From JABDBE01 sp049585795 (lineage in GTDB: Bacteria; Acidobacteriota; Terriglobia; Terriglobales; Acidobacteriaceae), in NCBI GenBank assembly GCA_049585795.1, contig JBAVAQ010000026.1, positions 186,001-250,000 of the forward strand: a DNA stretch of 64,000 nt, written 5' to 3'. The notes under the pieces were generated by a model, which saw nothing but the letters and a program-made list of their open reading frames with translations, did not search any database and was not told the DNA's origin. The translations under genes and the position numbers were made by a program. Positions within the stretch are counted from its first letter, which is position 1. Each line of letters begins with the position of its first letter. Positions 16,529 to 25,992 of this stretch are shown piece after piece.

Positions 16529-17593
16529 CTAATCTATCGGCGTGGCGCTTTGTGCCCCTTGCAACGCTTTACCCGGCGGCGGGCCAAAATTCTCTCCGAC
16601 CACTTTCAGGTTGCGATCCAGTTCGACATTCGCCCCAAGAACACTGCGGCCCGGGTGTCCGGGCTCCTGGAAGCGCAGATCTTCGAAGCGAACGATGTAG
16701 CCCTGATCGTCCGGGAGGGGTTCGGTTTCCGTGATGGGATACTCCGCCCAGTCCAGATAGACCCGTCCCAGATAGCATCGCTTTGCTGCCAGCGTCACCG
16801 GGGTTTCCTCGGGCTTGTAGAGAAGCTGCATATCGCCGTTGGGGTCGACTTCGGGAGTCGATGAATCCACCATCGCCGTGGCGAAAAAGTTTTGGGTTTC
16901 CACCACGCCGACCCATCGAAACGGAGTCCACCACAAAGGGAAAGCTGAGGCGCGGATCGGATCGGCGCTCTCGTAGGTGCGAGCTTCGAGGGCATTCACC
17001 GCGCGCCGGTGCTCGAAATCACGCACTCCCCAAAACGCGACTATGCCAATCAACGCCAGGGTCGCAGCCCAGCGGCCGGCGGGTTGTTTGCGGCGGACGC
17101 CGATCTCACGGTCGATAAAGGAAAAGAAAACGGGCAGCACAAGTCCACACACCAGCAGGAGCAGAATGATCGGGTCCGCAATGAATACGATGTCCCACGA
17201 ATACCATTTCTCGGAAAATGGCCAGAAGGGACGCACGCCATAGTCATTCGTGTAATCGAGCAGAATGTGACTCAGCCCTGCGAGATAAGCGAAGCCAAAC
17301 AGCCATCCCCAGCGCGGGGGCAAATTCGGGTCGTTGAGCTTTCGTCCCCGCATTCGCCAGATCAAATAAACGAAGCCGACGACTGCTGCCGACACCAAAG
17401 CAACGCCGAGGAAAGAATGAGTGAAACCACGATGATGCGCGAAGCCAAACACCCGGCCCTTGAACTCGCCGAGCACGTCCAGATCTGGTGCTTCAGCGGC
17501 TAGCGTTACCGTAGCCGTGGCCAGAGCCGTCTTGCGATTCAGTCCGGCCCGTCCCATGCAGGCGCCGGTCAGGAAGTGAGTGATGGGTTCCAA
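16529..17593 (-). CDS. YdjM-like membrane-bound metal-dependent hydrolase
   Basis: This 354-residue protein begins MEPITHFLTGACMGRAGL and has the histidine/aspartate motifs of the YdjM/DUF457 family: THF, EAPDLDVL, FAHHRGFTHSFLG and SHILLDYTNDYGVRPFWPFSEKWYSWDIVFIADP. Several membrane segments lie between residues 60 and 200; a soluble C-terminal half follows. The family is a predicted membrane-associated zinc hydrolase with unknown substrate. The gene is flanked by repeat-containing gaps. Confidence 0.85.
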   Translation of the reverse strand: MEPITHFLTGACMGRAGLNRKTALATATVTLAAEAPDLDVLGEFKGRVFGFAHHRGFTHSFLGVALVSAAVVGFVYLIWRMRGRKLNDPNLPPRWGWLFGFAYLAGLSHILLDYTNDYGVRPFWPFSEKWYSWDIVFIADPIILLLLVCGLVLPVFFSFIDREIGVRRKQPAGRWAATLALIGIVAFWGVRDFEHRRAVNALEARTYESADPIRASAFPLWWTPFRWVGVVETQNFFATAMVDSSTPEVDPNGDMQLLYKPEETPVTLAAKRCYLGRVYLDWAEYPITETEPLPDDQGYIVRFEDLRFQEPGHPGRSVLGANVELDRNLKVVGENFGPPPGKALQGAQSATPID

Positions 17594-17706
17594 AGTTTGC
17601 TTGGCCTTGTCGTGGGTATGAGTAGAGAGATAGCTTACAACTTATGATGTCCGCAGGTTTGGGAGAAAATTTGACGGCTGGAAAATCAGTGCAATTGAAT
17701 AAGACC

Positions 17707-17741
17707 GGTTTTCAGTTCACGGTTCTCGGTTCTCAGCTGCA
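17707..17741. repeat. Heptad-period tandem repeat
   Basis: Five successive 7-nt units run from 17707, including GGTTTTC, AGTTCAC and two copies of GGTTCTC. A related tract is at 38638-38671. It lies between the YdjM-like and lipid kinase genes. Confidence 0.75.
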
Positions 17742-17755
17742 ACCAGCAGTCGTAT

Positions 17756-18673
17756 TTAATGGGGGGCCAGCAGCGTTACGGCGTTGGGAACCACGGATAT
17801 TTCGGCTGGCAGCGTTCCCAGAAGTTCTCCGTCGGCTTCGACGAGGGTGCGGGAGTCTGAAAGATCGCGGCAGATGAGGTTTGTTCCGAAGACCAGTTCG
17901 ATTCCGGCGACTCTCCAGTTGGTTCCGAAGAGTCCGCGCAGAATGTACCGTAAATACGCTAAACGGCTGCTGGTGCGGAAGAGCACGAAACGAAGGTCAT
18001 CGCGATCGAGGGACGCCCCGGGCGCGAGTTCGCGTAAGACACCGCCAAAATTGCCGATGCGGACTGCCAACAGCTGGGAAACTTCTACATGTTCTTCTCC
18101 GGCGATTCCTACCGCGAAGTTTTTCATCTTGTGAGTGAGCCAGAGACGCGTCGCTTTTGCGCAGTAGGCAATCATGCCAAAGCGCCGCTTGATCAATGGA
18201 TCCAGTTTGTAAAACAGGTGCGCATCCACTCCGATGCCCACGATGAAGGAGAAATATCTGGTTGCAGGCTTGCCGTTAAAACCCTGGTACTCGATTCGGC
18301 CGATGGCGATGCGGCGAGGTTTCCCGGCCAGGGACACCTCGGCGGCTCTTGCCGGAGAAAGCGGCAGCCGCAGATCGTGGGCCAGACAATTTGCCGTACC
18401 CAGAGGAATGATGGCCAAGGAGACGTTGGTGCCGACCAGTCCCTGCAAAACGTCGTGAACCGTGCCGTCGCCGCCGCAAGCGAATACGGCGTCGCAGCCT
18501 TCAGCGATTGCCTGCTTAGTTTGCTCGGTCGCATCGGACGCTGCGCGCGTGGGTGCGGCCGAAGCCTCGACTCCGGCGCTGCGCAGGACTGAGAGCGCGG
18601 TTTCGACATCAGCCAGTCGATGCTCGAGGCTGCGTCCGGACAGCGGATTGTAGAGCAGCATAGCTTTGCGCAT
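17756..18673 (-). CDS. Diacylglycerol/lipid kinase family protein (YegS-like)
   Basis: This 305-residue soluble kinase has the DAGK catalytic signature: LLYNPLSGR at the N-terminus, FACGGDGTVHDVLQGL near residues 64-79, and the nucleotide-binding PLGTANCLAHDLRLP near 91-106. The C-terminal beta-sandwich ends with EADGELLGTLPAEISVVPNAVTLLAP. It should phosphorylate a lipid or isoprenoid alcohol with ATP at the membrane surface; the precise substrate cannot be told. Confidence 0.88.
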   Translation of the reverse strand: MRKAMLLYNPLSGRSLEHRLADVETALSVLRSAGVEASAAPTRAASDATEQTKQAIAEGCDAVFACGGDGTVHDVLQGLVGTNVSLAIIPLGTANCLAHDLRLPLSPARAAEVSLAGKPRRIAIGRIEYQGFNGKPATRYFSFIVGIGVDAHLFYKLDPLIKRRFGMIAYCAKATRLWLTHKMKNFAVGIAGEEHVEVSQLLAVRIGNFGGVLRELAPGASLDRDDLRFVLFRTSSRLAYLRYILRGLFGTNWRVAGIELVFGTNLICRDLSDSRTLVEADGELLGTLPAEISVVPNAVTLLAPH

Positions 18674-18740
18674 CGGTCACCGGGATTCTATCGGAAGCGG
18701 TTGCCCACAATGGCGTGGATATCTTGACGGAGGCAACCGG

Positions 18741-21566
18741 CTATTTTTGTGGGAAGTAAAACGCTTCAGGGGCGGGCCGATAGACCCGAATCATCCACAG
18801 AGGGCGTCGCAGGTTGCCGGGACCTGGAGCGGCCCGACTCATTTTCAACCAACGGCGATACTCTTCGTGGGCTTGGTTTGTGTCCACAAAAACGTCACCG
18901 TAACGATCCTCGGCGCGTGCTTTGGTTACCGTAACCTTCTGATGCCAGCAGTGCTGCCCGCTGATCGGGTCCGGCTGGACGGGAAAGGTCAGGTTCTGAT
19001 GCACCCCGGCGTCCTCCCATTGAATCCGCGATGAATCGGGATCGTTGCTCTCGAAGGGCTGAATACCGTGGATCTGCCGCATCATCCACTTCCCGGGTCC
19101 GACCTGCTTTAGATCGACCAGGGCAGTGGACCAGCGCTCGCCTCCGAAATCTTCTTTCAGACGCCAGCGCCCGAGGTGATGTGAGCAGGCAATAATGCCG
19201 GGACGCATTCCCTCGGTGGCCCAAACTCTGTCCACAAAATATCCGATTGCGGTTTGCACTCGCACCAAATCGCCGGTGACAATCCCTAAGCGCTTGGCGT
19301 CTTCGCGATGCATCCAGACCGGATTCTTGTGCGAGATCTCGTACAGCCACTTCGCGTTGCCCGACCGCGTATGGATGAGAGTGGGTAGACGGAATGTAGG
19401 AAGAAGGAGCATTTCACCTTTGGTGGCGTCGATGTTGTCGCGATGAACATGGCTCTTGATGTAGCCCGGAATCGAATGCTCTGGCCAATGCCAATCTTTA
19501 AGCGTCTTCGAATAAAATTCGAGTTTGCGCGATTGTGTTGGGAAACCGGCCACCGCCTTTCCATCGATCTCAACGCCGATTGGCGTACCGTTCTTCTTCA
19601 AGACGTGTGTGACCGGGTCGACCGTACTTCCCTGCACTTCTTCTGGCTTAAGAGCCTTTCGGTGCAGTTCGTAGACGTTGTTTTCAATCAGGAAGGCGCC
19701 GTATTTCCGCATGTAATCGAGCGGCGTGAGCCCTTCGCTGGCGGCAGCCTGCGGTAAACCCGGAACGCTGTTCTCAAAAATCCACCGGTAATATTCGTCG
19801 ATTCTGATCTTTTCTCCTGGCCGGTACGGCGATTCAAAATAGCGGCGGATGCCCATCGATCCATCCGGATCGACGCGCCAGGACAGCTCGATCCAGAATT
19901 CATCTTCCTCCCACACCTCGCCCAATCCGGCTTCGCGGTGCGCTTCATAGGTGAAATTGAATTTCCTGCCTTGCCTCTCCAGTGCCAGCCGCAATACTGG
20001 TTGTCGGAAGCCAATCCAGCGCGCGGCATGAGTCTCCTGGCTCATGAGGTCGTGTCGTTCGGAAGCATGGCCCATGGGCAGAACATAGTCGGCAAACCAG
20101 GCAGTTTCACTCCAGGTCGGAGTGAGGCAGGCGTGCCGCTCGACTTTGCTCTCGTCGCTCAACGCCTCGATCCAGCTAAGCCCATCAGGATTGGTCCAAA
20201 CCGGGTTATAGACGCGAGAAAAATATAGGGCGAGCTTGCCACGGCCTTCTTTGAGAAAGTGCGGCAGCAGGAAACTCATTTCGAAGAACGCCAGCGGATA
20301 CTCACGGGCCCACATCAACTCGTTCCACGCGTTGGGGGGCGGCGGCATCATGGGCGGCGCGGGAATGTACTTATTCCAGGCGCTGGGAGAGGTTCCGCCC
20401 GGCGTTCCCACCGCGCCCACCAGCACTGCTAGAAACTCCAATGCGCGCGCGACTTGCCATCCTCCGAGATTGCCCGCAGCCGCGTTTCGCCAAACGTGCG
20501 TGCTCAAAGCCGAGCCAGCCCGGCCCACCTCGCGAGCGACTTCGACGATCATGCGGGAATCTGCTCCGGACTCTTGAGCGGCGAATTCCGGTGTGTATTT
20601 TGCGTAGGTTTGCTTTAGGACTTCGACAAACGTTTCGAACGTCTGCTCCTTAGTAGAATGTTCATCGCGCAAATACTCTTCCCAGTTCACCCAGCAGCGG
20701 ACGAACTCGCGATCAAACAAATTCTCTTGCAGCAGAACATTGGCCATCGCCAGCAGCACCGCAGACTCACTTCCGGGCCAGGTGGAAAGCCAGTAGTCGG
20801 CCTTCGACGCCGTGTTCGACAGGCGGGTATCGATAACGCAGACTTTCGCCCCGTCCATTTTGCCGTCGATGATTCGCTGGGCATGCGGATTGAAATAGTG
20901 CCCGGCTTCGAGGTGCGAACTCAGCAGGAGAATAAATCGAGCCTTGGAGTGATCGGGCGATGGCCGGTCGAAGCCGTGCCAGAAGGCGTATCCAGTGCGG
21001 GCGCCGGCGGAGCAAACGTTGGTATGGCTATTGTGTCCGTCGATGCCCCAAGCGTGCAAGACGCGCTGGTTATAGATAAGTTCATGGCCTGGCCGGCCGA
21101 CGTGGTACATAATTTCGTTCTTGCGGCCTTCTTTTAGCGCCGAGCGGATGCGCGAGGCCAGATCATCCAGAACGTCGTCCCAGCTTACGCGAGACCACTT
21201 TCCTTCCCCGCGCTTACCGGTTCGGCGCATGGGATACAGAATGCGCTCGGGATCATTCACTTGATTGATGGTCGCCGGGCCTTTGGCGCAGTTGCGGCCG
21301 CGGCTGCCCGGGTGAGCGGGATTGCCCTCGAACTTCTGCACCCGCAGCTTGTCTTTGTCGATATAGGCCAACAGTCCGCAGCCCGCCTCGCAATTGAAGC
21401 AGATGGTCGGGATCAACGAGTAATGCTTTTCGACTTTCTTAGGCCATTGCGTCGGATCGTATTCGGTCCAGTGATCCCAACGGTCTGATGGCGGATAACT
21501 GGAAAGTCCTCCAGCGGGCTCGTCTAAGTCCAACGCTTGCGGATTCAGAGGAAGATGGTCTTTCAT
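18741..21566 (-). CDS. Molybdopterin oxidoreductase catalytic subunit (DMSO reductase family)
   Basis: This 941-residue protein has an N-terminal [4Fe-4S] motif (C56, C59, C63, C93 in CFNCEAGCG...CAKGPATINQ) and a probable molybdenum ligand C185 in HTNVCSAGARTG. A C-terminal molydopterin-binding domain contains THTRSGNAKWLYEIS-type motifs. There is no twin-arginine leader, so the subunit appears to be cytoplasmic. It lies 10 bp after a fused FeS/NrfD subunit, giving a two-gene membrane respiratory enzyme. It resembles polysulfide, thiosulfate or tetrathionate reductases, but the substrate is uncertain. Confidence 0.88.
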   Translation of the reverse strand: MKDHLPLNPQALDLDEPAGGLSSYPPSDRWDHWTEYDPTQWPKKVEKHYSLIPTICFNCEAGCGLLAYIDKDKLRVQKFEGNPAHPGSRGRNCAKGPATINQVNDPERILYPMRRTGKRGEGKWSRVSWDDVLDDLASRIRSALKEGRKNEIMYHVGRPGHELIYNQRVLHAWGIDGHNSHTNVCSAGARTGYAFWHGFDRPSPDHSKARFILLLSSHLEAGHYFNPHAQRIIDGKMDGAKVCVIDTRLSNTASKADYWLSTWPGSESAVLLAMANVLLQENLFDREFVRCWVNWEEYLRDEHSTKEQTFETFVEVLKQTYAKYTPEFAAQESGADSRMIVEVAREVGRAGSALSTHVWRNAAAGNLGGWQVARALEFLAVLVGAVGTPGGTSPSAWNKYIPAPPMMPPPPNAWNELMWAREYPLAFFEMSFLLPHFLKEGRGKLALYFSRVYNPVWTNPDGLSWIEALSDESKVERHACLTPTWSETAWFADYVLPMGHASERHDLMSQETHAARWIGFRQPVLRLALERQGRKFNFTYEAHREAGLGEVWEEDEFWIELSWRVDPDGSMGIRRYFESPYRPGEKIRIDEYYRWIFENSVPGLPQAAASEGLTPLDYMRKYGAFLIENNVYELHRKALKPEEVQGSTVDPVTHVLKKNGTPIGVEIDGKAVAGFPTQSRKLEFYSKTLKDWHWPEHSIPGYIKSHVHRDNIDATKGEMLLLPTFRLPTLIHTRSGNAKWLYEISHKNPVWMHREDAKRLGIVTGDLVRVQTAIGYFVDRVWATEGMRPGIIACSHHLGRWRLKEDFGGERWSTALVDLKQVGPGKWMMRQIHGIQPFESNDPDSSRIQWEDAGVHQNLTFPVQPDPISGQHCWHQKVTVTKARAEDRYGDVFVDTNQAHEEYRRWLKMSRAAPGPGNLRRPLWMIRVYRPAPEAFYFPQK

Positions 21567-21576
21567 AAATGACTCA

Positions 21577-23106
21577 TTAACTGAGCGGGGCAGATTGTCC
21601 GGCTTTCACCCACAGTTCTTCAAACCACCAGAGACCAGCGAGGGCTAAGACCGAAGCGACCAGTGCAAACGCGAGACCACCCGGGATTAAAGATGCCAAC
21701 ACAAGCCCCGTTAGAATGATCGGAGCAACCAACCCTGCCCCGATCACCAGACCCCAGAATCGTCCACTGAGACGTCCATCGACCAGCACTCGCGTGGCAA
21801 TCCTCACGTCCTCGCTGACATGAGGTAATGCGATCTCCCCCATGTTCATAGCCAGGCTGACGATGAGCGAAATCAGCAGTACCTGAGCGGAATGCATCAG
21901 AACTTCTGAACCCGCTTCCATGACGATCCCCGCGATCAATATCGTAGCCGAGCCAGCAACCAAGGCCTGCACCAACAAGTGCCACAGGAAAAGCGGGCTC
22001 TGCCACAAGTCGCGGCCTTTCGCCTGGGCAAAAAGAAATGCTGAATAGCAAGCGCTCGCGATCGCAAATGCGGCGGCGCACCATCGCAAAACGCTTGGCA
22101 CCGAACTTGCAAAGATTCCGCAAAGCAACCACGCAGCCGCGAGAGCACCATAGCCAATTAGGAAGTAAGTGCCGATGACCAACCATGAGTGGAAGTTGGG
22201 CTTAGTAATCAGGTAGAAGAAGCGATCCGGACGCTTGAGGTCGAAAATGAGCAAAGCCGAGGTCATTCCAAGGCCAGCGAGAGCGATGGTGGGACAAACG
22301 ATATTGAGCAACGATCCGGCGGATGCCTCGGCCAGACTCAGCAGAATCGCCGCGACTAGCAATACGCCCGCTGCAATTGCCTTCGTCCAAAGATACGCAG
22401 CAATCTTCCAGCCCCAGGGTGCGGGGTGAGGCACATCATAAACTTCGCGCGCCAAATCTCCCCAAGGATTGCACTCGCCTGTGGCGTTCGCTTGCTTTTC
22501 GTTCTGGCCATCCGACGCGAAATACGTGTCCTTCTTCGAGATTCGAGTTGGCTCCAGCAGATCGCCTTCGATGCCGACATAAAAAAGTTTCGGCTGGGTG
22601 CCTTTCTGCGGCTTGCGCACCGAAACTTTTTTGTTCGCCACAATGCGGCTGACTTTGCTGCCGGGATGGTCGAGGTCACCAGCAAGAATGGCCTGGGTTG
22701 GGCACACGATTACGCACGCTGGCTCAAGATTCATCTCCACTCGATGCGCGCAGAAATTGCATTTGGCTGCGGTGTTGTTGTTGGGATCGATGTAGAGAGC
22801 ATCGTAGGGACATGCCTGCATGCAGGCTTTGCAACCGATGCACCGCCGGTTGTCGAAATCGACAATTCCATCGGCTCGCCGGTAGAGGGCGCTGGTGGGA
22901 CAGATCTCGGTGCAGGGAGAATTATCGCAGTGGTTGCACCGCATCACCCCGAAGTGGCGTGAACTGTGGGGAAACTCACCCTTCTCGATATGCTTGACCC
23001 AGGTGCGAAACACACCAACCGGAACCTGGTGTTCTTCTTTGCACGCGACCGTACACGCGTGACACCCGATGCAACGGTCCTGATCGATGACAAATCCGTA
23101 TCGCAT
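21577..23106 (-). CDS. Fused four-cluster ferredoxin and NrfD-like membrane subunit
   Basis: This 509-residue protein joins two normally separate subunits. Residues 1-185 carry 16 cysteines in four groups (CIGCHACTVAC, CNHCDNSPCTEIC, CIGCKACMQAC, CNFC...CVIVC), as in PsrB/DmsB. Residues about 235-505 form eight or so membrane helices like NrfD/PsrC/DmsC, the quinone-reactive anchor. It should carry electrons between the quinone pool and the downstream molybdenum enzyme. The reading frame is continuous, so this is a real fusion and not a misjoined pair. Confidence 0.88.
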   Translation of the reverse strand: MRYGFVIDQDRCIGCHACTVACKEEHQVPVGVFRTWVKHIEKGEFPHSSRHFGVMRCNHCDNSPCTEICPTSALYRRADGIVDFDNRRCIGCKACMQACPYDALYIDPNNNTAAKCNFCAHRVEMNLEPACVIVCPTQAILAGDLDHPGSKVSRIVANKKVSVRKPQKGTQPKLFYVGIEGDLLEPTRISKKDTYFASDGQNEKQANATGECNPWGDLAREVYDVPHPAPWGWKIAAYLWTKAIAAGVLLVAAILLSLAEASAGSLLNIVCPTIALAGLGMTSALLIFDLKRPDRFFYLITKPNFHSWLVIGTYFLIGYGALAAAWLLCGIFASSVPSVLRWCAAAFAIASACYSAFLFAQAKGRDLWQSPLFLWHLLVQALVAGSATILIAGIVMEAGSEVLMHSAQVLLISLIVSLAMNMGEIALPHVSEDVRIATRVLVDGRLSGRFWGLVIGAGLVAPIILTGLVLASLIPGGLAFALVASVLALAGLWWFEELWVKAGQSAPLS

Positions 23107-23379
23107 CTAGGGGCGTTCAGTCTCCTGCTGTTCCGCAAAAAACATTTCCCGACATCATAGCCGATTGTGCTTGTACCTCGCCGCGTTCAGCCGATGGAAC
23201 AACCCCGGCCTCCCGCGCACATGCCCCCGAGGCTTCGAAGTGGATCGCTTTGCCGCAGTCTTCGTGCTGCAGCCCAGACGGCTCGTCCATGCGGATGAGC
23301 GCACTCGGCTGGTACCAGCCAGGACAGTTTGTGGTGGGAACTTTGGGAGAACTACTAACCTGAATATTCAGCTACTTCC

Positions 23380-23727
23380 CTAGAACTCGAAGTAACCCCC
23401 ACTGGCTGCGCGGCGAGACCCACCATCGGTTCCAGTAGCCGGCAGCAAACCGACAATCCCTCGCAAGTTTTCCCAAGCCGCCTGGTTCAGCGCCGGATCG
23501 GATCCGACCAGATCGCGGATCATATTCCACGCCGCAATGTTGAGCGCGCCTTCGGGCGGAGGTCCCATGGCCAGCGAAACCGAGCACTGAGGACAGAAGC
23601 AGATCCGCTGAGCGGCCGATTTTTGCCGCGGTCGTATGCCCACGGTTTGCGCAAACATATAAACTGCAACCGATTTGTGTCCTGCCTCGAGTTCCCGATT
23701 ACAGCGAAGACAATAAAGATTTTCCAA
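23380..23727 (-). CDS. Small putative zinc-ribbon protein
   Basis: The protein of about 115 residues has two paired-cysteine motifs: LYCLRCNREL near the start and ICFCPQCSVSL around residue 45, a likely zinc-binding arrangement. TTG at 23727 follows GGAGGAC, which fits better than the open frame's farther start at 23781. I do not recognise the family; the C-terminus (ALNQAAWENLRGIVGLLPA) is helical. Confidence 0.55.
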   Translation of the reverse strand: MENLYCLRCNRELEAGHKSVAVYMFAQTVGIRPRQKSAAQRICFCPQCSVSLAMGPPPEGALNIAAWNMIRDLVGSDPALNQAAWENLRGIVGLLPATGTDGGSRRAASGGYFEF

Positions 23728-23864
23728 AAGTCCTCCCGCTGGCTTAGCAGAAATACTGTCGCCTGGCATCGCGGATCGCAAGTATGCAGAAGGATTCCCG
23801 TGAACTTGCAGCCTGCCATCCGTTCATCGAAATTGCCCAGAATCAAGCTGTGCTCTAGTCAGAG

Positions 23865-24572
23865 GTGGGCCGAATCATGCAATCTGCAACTATGCGTGCT
23901 GGTACTGCGAAAATAGGAGAAGCGCGGTCAAGCGAGAACGGCTCCCGGGCCTATCACCCCTCGGTCAAATTCTTTCGCCTGTCGCAACTCCGCAGGCTAC
24001 GAGGATGCGAGCAAGTGGCTGCGGTTTGTTACCGCTTCCGCAGCACCGGCATTGAATTCCTGTTAGTCAGGACCGGCAGCGGACACTGGACTTTCCCCAA
24101 GGGGAGTGCCGAACCGGGCTTGACCCACGCTCAGATGGCTGCACTTGAGGCCTTCGAAGAGGCCGGGGTTCATGGCCGGATGGAAGAGGCTTCATTCACC
24201 CGGTACGTTCGCCGAAAGGGGGGCAAATTGCGGAGTCCGGCGCGATCAGGAGCGAGATCTGTGGCAAAAGAGATTGCTATTCAAGCTCATCTCTGCGAAG
24301 TCACGCGACTCGATCCTCCGCAGGAACGCAATCGAAATCCAACCTGGTTTTCCACCGACAAAGCAAAGCGGCGTTTACGGGAAGACCGCGCCCCTGACTA
24401 CGGCGCGGAACTGGCTCGCGTCGTCGACCGTGCCGTAACCCGCATCCGGCGATTGCGTAGCGAACCTATCGCCACAGCGGATAAACCGGCGAAAGACGCA
24501 CTGCAGAAAGTGCAGTTCATCGACCGCGTTCGTATAATCGCGCGCAGGTCCAAAGCCTTGGAAGCGGTTTAA
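23865..24572 (+). CDS. Nudix hydrolase
   Basis: This 235-residue protein has a Nudix domain at about 50-185. The segment GHWTFPKGSAEPGLTHAQMAALEAFEEAGV holds the Nudix box, in which the usual arginine of REUxEExGU is replaced (LEAFEEAGV) while the metal-binding glutamates remain. It resembles diphosphoinositol-polyphosphate or Ap4A-type hydrolases. An internal insertion (GGKLRSPARSGARSVAK) is unusual. The C-terminal tail is basic. GTG 23865 or ATG 23877 could start it. Confidence 0.82.
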   Translation: MGRIMQSATMRAGTAKIGEARSSENGSRAYHPSVKFFRLSQLRRLRGCEQVAAVCYRFRSTGIEFLLVRTGSGHWTFPKGSAEPGLTHAQMAALEAFEEAGVHGRMEEASFTRYVRRKGGKLRSPARSGARSVAKEIAIQAHLCEVTRLDPPQERNRNPTWFSTDKAKRRLREDRAPDYGAELARVVDRAVTRIRRLRSEPIATADKPAKDALQKVQFIDRVRIIARRSKALEAV

Positions 24573-24726
24573 GAGGCTCACAGTCGCCGCGGCGCTTCCT
24601 CGTAATGACCTCCCCGTTTCGTTTACCCTTCCCACAATGCGGCATGCAGTTTTTGCGCGCCCACAAAATAAATGTAACCAAAGTGATCGAAGGCGACATC
24701 TTCCATTCGTACGAGGAGAACATTTT

Positions 24727-25566
24727 ATGAGCACCATTACCACGAAGGATGGAACACAAATTTATTACAACGACTGGGGCAAGGGCCAACCCGTCGTTTT
24801 CAGCCACGGCTGGCCGCTCAGCGCCGACGCCTTTGAAGACCAAATGTTCTTTCTGGCTTCGCGCGGCTACCGCTGCATCGCCCACGACCGCCGCGGCCAC
24901 GGCCGATCAAGCCAACCGTGGGAGGGCAACGAAATGAACACCTATGCCGACGATCTCGCGACCCTGGTCGAAAAGCTCGACCTGAAAAACGCGATTCACG
25001 TCGGCCACTCGACCGGCGGAGGCGAAGTGGCGCGCTACATCGGTCGTCACGGCACGAAACGTGTTTCGAAGGCCGTGCTCATCAGCGCAGTGCCGCCCTT
25101 AATGCTGAAAACACCTGCCAATCCCGCTGGCCTGCCGATCGAAGTATTCGACGGCCTTCGCGCCAGCGTGCAGGCGGACCGCTCGCAGTTCTTCGAGGAT
25201 CTTAGCCTTCCGTTCTACGGCTACAATCGGCCGGGAGCAAAGATCTCGCAAGGCATACGCGACTCGTTCTGGCTGCAGGGGATGTTGTGCGGATTCCCCG
25301 CCGCCTACGACTGCATTAAGGCGTTTTCCGAGACGGACTTCACCGAAGATCTGAAAAAGTTCGACGTGCCAACCCTCATTCTCCACGGCGACGACGACCA
25401 GATCGTGCCCATCGTCGCGGCGGGTCTTCTCTCGTCGAAGATCGTAAAGGGAGCAACCCTGAAGATCTATCCCGGTTTCCCACACGGTATGTGCACCACG
25501 CACAAGGACTTGATCAACGAGGACTTGCTGGCGTTCTTCAAACGTGCAGACCAAGTGGCAGCTTAA
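24727..25566 (+). CDS. Alpha/beta hydrolase, non-haem chloroperoxidase/esterase type
   Basis: This 279-residue enzyme has the alpha/beta-hydrolase triad. The nucleophile is S99 or so in VGHSTGGGE, the acid lies in LILHGDDDQIVP, and the histidine is in GFPHGMCTTH. The sequences VFSHGWPLSADAFEDQMFFLASRGYRCIAHDRRGHGRS and PPLMLKTPANPAGLP are typical of bacterial chloroperoxidase or arylesterase homologues. ATG 24727 follows GAGGAGAAC. It is probably a cytoplasmic detoxifying esterase; perhydrolase activity is incidental in this family. Confidence 0.92.
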   Translation: MSTITTKDGTQIYYNDWGKGQPVVFSHGWPLSADAFEDQMFFLASRGYRCIAHDRRGHGRSSQPWEGNEMNTYADDLATLVEKLDLKNAIHVGHSTGGGEVARYIGRHGTKRVSKAVLISAVPPLMLKTPANPAGLPIEVFDGLRASVQADRSQFFEDLSLPFYGYNRPGAKISQGIRDSFWLQGMLCGFPAAYDCIKAFSETDFTEDLKKFDVPTLILHGDDDQIVPIVAAGLLSSKIVKGATLKIYPGFPHGMCTTHKDLINEDLLAFFKRADQVAA

Positions 25567-25575
25567 CTGTGGAGG

Positions 25576-25600
25576 CCCGGCCTTCACCGTGAAGGCCGGG
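25576..25600. terminator. GC-rich hairpin after the chloroperoxidase-type gene
   Basis: CCCGGCCTTCAC and GTGAAGGCCGGG form a nearly perfect inverted repeat 10 bp after the stop codon. It lacks a T run, so it may stabilise the mRNA end or act with Rho. Confidence 0.5.
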
Positions 25601-25712
25601 TCGCACTGGAGTTTTAATTGAGGTTGATTCAATTCGACCGGCGAAGTGCCTGGTTTCAATCGAAACCGACGCTCGAGCAGGGAAAACTCTGAGGCAAAGC
25701 TGAGCGCAAAAC

Positions 25713-25789
25713 TGGTGGCGGCGGTTGGACTCGAACCAACGACCTACGGATTATGAGACCGTCGCTCTAGCCACCTGAGCTACGCCGCC
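25713..25789 (-). tRNA. tRNA-Met (CAU), elongator type
   Basis: On the minus strand a 77-nt cloverleaf starts GGCGGCG and ends CGCCGCC plus discriminator A and encoded CCA. The anticodon loop is CTCATAA (anticodon CAT) and the T arm is GTTGGTTCGAGTCCAAC. The loop is like elongator tRNA-Met; one U-U mismatch closes the anticodon stem. An Ile2 tRNA modified at C34 has the same anticodon and cannot be fully excluded. Confidence 0.93.
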
Positions 25790-25992
25790 ACGGTGTTAAC
25801 CGATATGCTTGCAGCAACTTACGACTACTAACGTTCGTGCGTACCGACGCCTGACATATCAAGTATCGCACAACTGAGTTGGTATCGGGCAAGCCCAAGA
25901 TTTCTCTCCGACTCGCCCCGTCCGTGTGAAGAACGAAAAATAGGGTTTCAGAAACGACATCTCATGGTTCCGCGAGCGATTAGACTGTCCGC

